From Microbulbifer litoralis (GTDB lineage: Bacteria; Pseudomonadota; Gammaproteobacteria; Pseudomonadales; Cellvibrionaceae): a stretch of DNA of 48,741 bases. Position numbers and translations under genes: made by a program. The stretch lies in assembly GCF_023634065.1 (NCBI RefSeq), contig NZ_JALKCV010000020.1:1-48741 (forward strand), in the 5' to 3' direction. The notes under the pieces were generated by a model. It saw only the letters and a list, made by a program, of their open reading frames with translations. It was not told where the DNA came from and made no database searches. Below, piece after piece: positions 37,070-46,000 of the stretch (position 1 is its first letter; each line of letters opens with the position of its first letter).

Positions 37070-40000
37070 TCAGCCCCCTTCGAGCTCAATCAGTGGCCGC
37101 GCCATTTGGTTTACCGAACGCATCAACCATACGGCCACCGTTTCCACCTGGGGTGGCCTGAGGATCTGGAAGTGGTCGCACTGCAGGGGCGGCGCCACTT
37201 CGACACGGGCCAGGCGGTCCCATCCCCGCTTTTCCCAAGGAATGGTATCCACTGTTGCGCCAAGGAACTGAACATGGCCTGTGTAAGACATTCCCATATA
37301 GCGGCGGCTCGCATCCCAGTGGCTGCGATAGACCCTGAAGCGCTCACGCAGAGTGTCCAAGTTAAGGGTCAGTGGCAGCACACCAGCTGTTGTGCCTTCT
37401 TCCAGTACCTGCTGCAGTACACGATTGATACCGTGGATACGGTACACCGACCCTACATCGCCCCAGATAGCCGGGTCCGGTCCCAGTTCCTGTAACATCA
37501 CCGCAAGTGCGATGAAGTCAACATCCTCTTCGCCAAAGAGTTCGTGTGTTAGCGCGGAGTCGATCAGGCTCACCGAGCCGACGGTCTCACCAGTCGCTTG
37601 TAGCTGGCGGGCCATCTCGTAAGCGATGGTCCCGCCAAAAGAATAGCCAGCTACATGATACGGGCCGTTTGGCTGCGTGGAGCGCAATAGCTTGATGTGG
37701 CGCCGCGCGAGCTCCTCGACCGTGAAACTGTGCGGTTCGGTCATCTGTAGGCCGTACACATCCCAACAGCGGTCGAGACGGTCGATAAGATCGCCGTAGC
37801 AGATTACTTCGCCGCCAAGAGGGTGGATAAGGAACAGACGGGTGCTCGCCCGGTCACCGTTGGGCTCGGACTGCTGCAAGTGAACCAGTCTGCTGGTGGC
37901 ACCATGGGTGCTGCTCGAGCCGGAGATGTCTGCCCTTGCCATCAGTTCCCCGATGGTCGGGTACTTGAATAAATCGACCATTGTCAGCTGGCAATCGAAC
38001 TGTTTATTGATGGCATTGACCGCTTGCAGGGCCAGCAGCGACTTGCCGCCGAGGGCGAAGAAGTTATCGCCGATGCCGACCTCCTCCACATTCAGCAACC
38101 GCTTCCATAGATCCACCACCCATTGCTCTTCGAGTGTGCGTGCCTCTTCGATGTTGTGGGCAGGTTGTGACGGTGTGTTGGCATAACCGGCACGCACGGC
38201 CTTGCGGTCGATCTTGCCATTGGCACTCAAAGGCATGCTCTCGATCGCGATCCATTCCTGCGGCAGCATGAAACCCGGCAGGGTTGCGCGTAAATATTCG
38301 CGAGCCTGGGCTTCCTGTTCCGTCCGACCGCCGGCCACGCTGGGCAGGTATTCGACGAATGCTCCCAGACGGGAACCTCGGTCATCCTCCAGCTTCAGCA
38401 CCGCGCTACTCTTGACCACCCCGCTGTCAGACAGCGCCGACTCGATTTCACCCAGTTCGATTCGGAAACCGTTGACTTTCACCTGCTGGTCGAGGCGTCC
38501 TATAAACTCCAGTACGCCGTGCTCATTCCAACGTACCAGGTCACCGGTGCGATACAGGCGTGGCAACGCCACTCCAACACGATTACCGGCCACGAATTTC
38601 TCTGTGGTCAGCTCTGGGCGCTGCCAGTAACCACGCGACAGGCCGGTGCCGCCGATGAACAGTTCGCCGGCCACACCGCGCGGTGCCACCAACCCCTGAC
38701 GATCGATGACGAATGCCTGGCAGCCACGGATTGGAATGCCGATATCCGGGGCGCGCTCAGCATCGCGGGCACACAACGAATAGGTCGAGTACGTTGTGTC
38801 CTCCGAGGGGCCGTACAGGTTGTAGACCGCCTGCACCCGTGTTTGCGAGTACACCCGCTCCACCACATGCCCCAACAACGCCTCACCGGCCAGGTTCACC
38901 ACTTGCACTGAATCGGGCACCGAGCCGGATTCCAGCAGTTGCATGATTGCCGAGGGTACGGTGTTGATCAGGGTCACGCCGCTACTGCGTGCTGTCGCTA
39001 CTTCATGCAAGTCCAGGATGTGCTTGACCAGCAGACAACTGCCGCCACAAGTGAGCGGTACGAACATCTCGAACACCGACAGGTCGAAGCACATCGACGT
39101 CGCGGCCAACACAATCGATAACTGTTCCTGCGAGTATGTCTCGTGTGCCCAGGCGATCATCTCGGCCGCACTGCGGTGTTCGATCATCACACCTTTGGGA
39201 TTGCCAGTCGTGCCCGAGGTATAGATCAGATAGGCCAGGCTGGCCGGATCCAGTGATAACGACGGATTGTCCGTACTCTGGTCGGAGAAGCTCCCCACAT
39301 CGGCGACATTGATCACCTGAACTTGAATGCCGTCCAGGCACGTCCGCGTGTCGGGCGAACCCAGTACCCAGGTCAACTGTGCATCGGCAGCGATGTAGCG
39401 CAGGCGCTCAGGAGGATAATCCGGATCCATCGGCACATAGGCTGCACCGGCCTTCAGGATGGCCAGTAGGGAAACCACCAGTGCCTGACTGCGTGGTAGA
39501 CACACGCCGACCAGAGCTCCCGGCTGTACCCCGCGAGTGATCAGCGCGTGACACAGCCGATTGGCCTGCTCATTGAGTTCGGCATAGCTCAGCGCGGTGT
39601 CATCAAAGCGCACCGCCACGGCATCCGGTGTACGTTGTACCTGGTGCTCGACCAGAGTATGCAGGCACTGCGGCACAGTGTCTGGGGTACCGATTTGAGG
39701 TGTATCAACAGATGACTGCGAGTCGAACCCGGACAACACAAAGTCCTTCAGCTGCGCGACTGAACCGCGGGCCAGCTGCTCGAAGATACGAGTGAGGTCA
39801 GCGGCCATCTGTGTGATCAGCCAGCGTGGGAACAGGACCTTGCGGTAGTTCATACTGATAACGAACCCGCTGTCCTTTGGCGAAACATGACAGGTCAGAT
39901 CAACCTTCTCCTGAGTACCTTCGGTGAAGCCTGACTCAATGTGCGCACTGCCCTGCTCATCGCCCGTATCAGTCGTTAACATGATCTGGAATAACGGTGA

Positions 40001-43000
40001 AAAATACTCGCTGCGCTGTGGGTTGAGTAGTTCCACCACCTGTTCAAACGGAATATGCTGGTGCTCGAAGGCATCCAGATTGACCTGTCGCACTTGCGTC
40101 AGGTACTGGGCCAGAGTTTGCCGGGCGTCGCAATCAGTACGCATTACCAGGGTGTTGGTAAAAAGGCCTACAAGCGGCTCAAACTCGGCGAGCATGCGAT
40201 TAGCTGTCGGCGTGCCGATAACGACATCGCGACTACCTGAGTAGCGTGATACCAACAAGTTCAGACTGGCATGGATCAGCATAAAAATACTGACGTTATT
40301 CAGGACCGCCACCCCCTGAAGCTGCCGACTTGTCTCTGCGGACAGGCGCCAATGGTAGCTCTCTCCGTCGTAGCTGTCGTGCTGCTTGCCTTCCTCCAGA
40401 ATGGGTAGGTCATGACGAGGCGGAAGTTCGGCCAATTGCTGGCCCCAATATGTACGACTGGCCTCGGCTTCAGCACTATTCAGGAATCTCTGTTGCCAGG
40501 CTGTGTAATCGATGTAACGAACTGGTAATGGTGGCAGGTCTGGCTGTTGGCCAGAAGCGAGAGCATCGTAGGCAGCCTGGTACTCCCGCCAGAATACATT
40601 GATTGACCAGCCGTCGATGGAGATATGATGTGCGGTAAGCAACAAGCATCCGTGTCCTTCGCAGGCGACGTGGACTGCGCGCAGCATGGTATCGCGTGTC
40701 AGGTCAAAGTTCCTCGTAGCCTGTTCGTCGACCGTTGCGGTCACGTCAATCCGCCATTGGCGTTCGTCACTTGCCGACGAGACACGACGCTCAAGCATGA
40801 AGTCCACATCTTCCATCGGTCGCACCTGTTGATGCAGTGCGCCGTAGTCATCACTATAGAAAGTGGTGCGCAAGGGTTCATGACGCTCGATCAGCCAGCG
40901 CAGTGCGCGCTCGGCGACGTCAGCATCGAAGCTTGCATCGGTAGCACGACTAAACGGGACATGATATTGGTTGCTGCCTTCAGAGAAACGGTCGACCAGC
41001 CACAGACCAGTTTGGGCGGAAGAAGCGAGGTACTTAGTAATGCCCGTGTCTAAATGCTCGACTTCCAGTGAATCAATAACGTTAGGTTGTGAGAGCTCTG
41101 CCCTGGTCAGCAGTTCCCCGATGGTCGGGTACTTGAATAAATCGACCATTGTCAGCTGGCAATCGAACTGTTTATTGATGGCATTGACCGCTTGCAGGGC
41201 CAGCAGCGACTTGCCGCCGAGGGCGAAGAAGTTATCGCCGATGCCGACCTCCTCCACATTCAGCAACCGCTTCCATAGATCCACCACCCATTGCTCTTCG
41301 AGTGTGCGTGCCTCTTCGATGTTGTGGGCAGGTTGTGACGGTGTGTTGGCATAACCGGCACGCACGGCCTTGCGGTCGATCTTGCCATTGGCACTCAAAG
41401 GCATGCTCTCGATCGCGATCCATTCCTGCGGCAGCATGAAACCCGGCAGGGTTGCGCGTAAATATTCGCGAGCCTGGGCTTCCTGTTCCGTCCGACCGCC
41501 GGCCACGCTGGGCAGGTATTCGACGAATGCTCCCAGACGGGAACCTCGGTCATCCTCCAGCTTCAGCACCGCGCTACTCTTGACCACCCCGCTGTCAGAC
41601 AGCGCCGACTCGATTTCACCCAGTTCGATTCGGAAACCGTTGACTTTCACCTGCTGGTCGAGGCGTCCTATAAACTCCAGTACGCCGTGCTCATTCCAAC
41701 GTACCAGGTCACCGGTGCGATACAGGCGTGGCAACGCCACTCCAACACGATTACCGGCCACGAATTTCTCTGTGGTCAGCTCTGGGCGCTGCCAGTAACC
41801 ACGCGACAGGCCGGTGCCGCCGATGAACAGTTCGCCGGCCACACCGCGCGGTGCCACCAACCCCTGACGATCGATGACGAATGCCTGGCAGCCACGGATT
41901 GGAATGCCGATATCCGGGGCGCGCTCAGCATCGCGGGCACACAACGAATAGGTCGAGTACGTTGTGTCCTCCGAGGGGCCGTACAGGTTGTAGACCGCCT
42001 GCACCCGTGTTTGCGAGTACACCCGCTCCACCACATGCCCCAACAACGCCTCACCGGCCAGGTTCACCACTTGCACTGAATCGGGCACCGAGCCGGATTC
42101 CAGCAGTTGCATGATTGCCGAGGGTACGGTGTTGATCAGGGTCACGCCGCTACTGCGTGCTGTCGCTACTTCATGCAAGTCCAGGATGTGCTTGACCAGC
42201 AGACAACTGCCGCCACAAGTGAGCGGTACGAACATCTCGAACACCGACAGGTCGAAGCACATCGACGTCGCGGCCAACACAATCGATAACTGTTCCTGCG
42301 AGTATGTCTCGTGTGCCCAGGCGATCATCTCGGCCGCACTGCGGTGTTCGATCATCACACCTTTGGGATTGCCAGTCGTGCCCGAGGTATAGATCAGATA
42401 GGCCAGGCTGGCCGGATCCAGTGATAACGACGGATTGTCCGTACTCTGGTCGGAGAAGCTCCCCACATCGGCGACATTGATCACCTGAACTTGAATGCCG
42501 TCCAGGCACGTCCGCGTGTCGGGCGAACCCAGTACCCAGGTCAACTGTGCATCGGCAGCGATGTAGCGCAGGCGCTCAGGAGGATAATCCGGATCCATCG
42601 GCACATAGGCTGCACCGGCCTTCAGGATGGCCAGTAGGGAAACCACCAGTGCCTGACTGCGTGGTAGACACACGCCGACCAGAGCTCCCGGCTGTACCCC
42701 GCGAGTGATCAGCGCGTGACACAGCCGATTGGCCTGCTCATTGAGTTCGGCATAGCTCAGCGCGGTGTCATCAAAGCGCACCGCCACGGCATCCGGTGTA
42801 CGTTGTACCTGGTGCTCGACCAGAGTATGCAGGCACTGCGGCACAGTGTCTGGGGTACCGATTTGAGGTGTATCAACAGATGACTGCGAGTCGAACCCGG
42901 ACAACACAAAGTCCTTCAGCTGCGCGACTGAACCGCGGGCCAGCTGCTCGAAGATACGAGTGAGGTCAGCGGCCATCTGTGTGATCAGCCAGCGTGGGAA

Positions 43001-46000
43001 CAAGGTTTTGCGATAACTTACGGTCAGCTCGAGCCCGTTTGACCGAGGTACGGCATGAAGCACGAGGTCCATACCGTTTGCAGTGTCCTCGCCGGCTGGT
43101 TTCGCGAAAGTCAGCAGAACCTGGCACAGTGGGTTAAAGAGTTCGCTCGTCGCCGTGTCGAGCCTTTCGGCGATCTCGTCCAGGTCGAAACCGCGGTATT
43201 GCGAGGCCTCCTGACAAGCGTTGCGAAGCTGTGCGAGATAGCCGTCCACACTCTGGGCCGCTGCGCACCGGGTTCGAACGATCAATACCTGATCGCTCGT
43301 CACACACAGAGCCTCCAACTCGGGTGGCACCTTCGTCGAGCCAGCGACACCGACAGCCACATCGGCATCGCCCGTGTAGCGCGACACCAACAGGTTTAAT
43401 CCCGCTTGTAGCACTACGCTGAGATCGGCATTATGTTCTTGCGCCCGTGTCTGCAGCATTCGGGTGGTTTCGGTGGGCAGCAACCATTCGTGTAATGCCG
43501 CCTCGCGGCTGCGATCGTGAAGCCCGCTGTCGAGGATCGGCAAGCCGTGGCGCGACGGCAAACCGTACAACTCTGTCAACCAATAGTGCCTGCTGCCCTC
43601 CTGTGCTGCCACCAACTTGCCTTCGTGGTTGAATCGGACCCGATGGCCGGTCCGCAACAGTAATTCGTCGCTCGCCAACATCGAGGGGACCAGCAGCCCA
43701 GGTTCTATTCCATCCGAGCTGGCAGCTGCGGTGATACGCGGGCCGCCTACATACAGTTCGCCCTCGAAACCATACGGCAGAAGGCCGGTGGCCTCGTCCA
43801 GCACATACAGACGATCAGGTGTCGAAGAGTCGGCGAAGGAAGCACGCCCCGCGTGCTGTATCAATCGACTACGCTCATCTTCGCTCAACAGGTTCAGCTC
43901 GCTCATCGCAACATCGGGTCGTTGCGACAGGTCCTCGAGCAGTGTAGAGAGTTGCTCAGCGAGACTGACGATTGTGCGTGTACTGAACAACGCCTTGCAG
44001 TAGTTGAGCTGAAGAACCAGTCCTTTTGTGTCGGCTGTGACTCCGAGGCTGAGGTCGAACTTCGCGACCTCGTCCTCACTAAAGCGCGGCTCCAGCAGTG
44101 GCGCAGAGCCGGAGGCTCCCTGCTCCACGTTCAGCATTATCTGTGACAATGGATTGTATGCAGCGCTACGCTCGGGATTGAGCGCCTCCACCAGGTACTC
44201 GAATGGTACCTCCTGGTGTTCCTGGGCTTCCAGGTTAACCTGTCGCACCGTCTGCAGATAATCAGAAAACGACAGATCGGAGACGACTTGCGTACGCAGA
44301 ACCACCAGGTTTGCCAGCAGGCCTATCAAGTTGGCAACCTCGGGCCGATCGCGATTGGCGGCCGGGGTCGAGATCACCACGTCGGCATTGCCGGTGCGAC
44401 GTGCCAGTAGAGCGGACAGAGCCGCATGGAACAACATGAACAAAGAAGTTCCCGAACGGATTGCCAACTGGTTGAGACGTTCGTGGCAGGCATCGTTGAT
44501 CGGCCAGGAATAGCTTGCGCCATCGAAACTCTGCTGATCCGGGCGGGGAAAATCCGTGGGGAGACTGTGCGTTTGGGGCAGCTCCGTTAGCTGCTGCTTC
44601 CAGTAGGCAATCGACGTACTGAGCGCTCCGCTCCGCAATTGCTGATGCTGCCACAGCGAATAATCGAGATACTGCATGGGAGTGGTGAGAGCCTCGGCAG
44701 ACGTGCCGGCCTCCAGCGCAGCATATTCTTTGTCGAACTCACGCCAGAACACGTCGATGCTCCAGCCGTCGGCGGCGATGTGATGGATGCCGAGCAGCAT
44801 CGCCGTCCCCTGCTCTTCGACGATTGCATCCATACGAATCAGCGAACCAGAGTCCAGATCGAACGGTTGCCGTGCTTTGCTTTGCAGCGTCTGGCGGATA
44901 AAGGTACCGCGTAGTGACTGCGGCACCGATAACGCATCCACTACACCTAGGCTGAACGGCACGTCGTCCACCACGATCTGGAACAGTTCGAAATCACGTG
45001 CCTCGAAACGCGTACGCAGTGCACTGTGACGACGTACGATCCGCGCTACGGACTCTTCCGCCCACGCCAGATCCAGCTCGCGGTCGAATCGGCGCAAGCT
45101 GTGGATATTGTAGCTACCCCGGGTCTGGGTTACCTGCTCCAGATACCAGAGTTGTTTCTGTGCAAATGATGCCGGTACCACGCCATCCGAGCAGGCGTTC
45201 GATGCGATTTGGGGAGGCATGTGTGCAGTTTGTTCCTCGATCTGCTGTGCGAACTCTCCCAGTGCCGGTGTTTCGAAGATCTGCTTGACGTTGAAGCGCT
45301 TGCCGAAGGCTAGCTCGATGTCGTTGAGCAGGCGAATCGCCAATAGCGAGTGACCGCCTATCTCGAAGAAACTGGTGTTGCGGCCAATTGCAGTCAACTC
45401 CACCCGAAGACGCCTGGACCAGAGCACCGCAAGTTCTTTCTCGGTATCGGTCACGGGTGGCTGCGCGGTTGACGATGACACCGTACGGAAAGGTTGCGCA
45501 AGCAGTCGCGAGCGCGACAGTTTGCCGTTACCGGTCAGTGGCAGTGTGTCCATTACCCTATAGGCGGATGGCACCATGTAATGTGGTAGCACTGTTTTCA
45601 AATGGCGGTGCACGCGGTCGGTCAGCGCTTCTGTGTCGAGTGTTTTGTTCTCAGGATCCGCGGCCTCGGGGACCAGTGCCGCAACCAGGCGCGCCTCGCT
45701 GCCCTGGCCATCCAGCAGCACGACCGCCATCGACAGATTGGACAGTGTCAAAACCTGCCGTTCAATCTCACCGGTGGTGACACGGTAACCGGAAATTTTA
45801 ATCTGGTCATCGCGCCGACCCACATACTCCAGCACGCCGTCGCAGTTGACCCGCACCAAATCTCCAGTATGGTAGCTTCGGTGCATATCGCCGCGGCAAT
45901 CGGCAACTTGGCCGAACGATGCTGCAGTCTGCTCGGGTTTGTCCAGGTAGCCCTGGGCAACGGTGCGGCCGGCAATGTTCAGTTCGCCGATCGCTCCCGG

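Noticed and set aside
36523..37089. Open frame with MKKNLFELHPNCPWSVSNRYM starting just after the NRPS stop
   Set aside because: The start looked attractive as a leader or MbtH-like protein, but there is no MbtH motif. The frame runs through the DUF6249 gene in another phase and is probably chance.
37943..43002. Interpretation of the large direct repeats as an insertion sequence or CRISPR
   Set aside because: The repeat unit is a coding A-T didomain in frame with the rest of the NRPS; no transposase, terminal inverted repeats or spacers are present.
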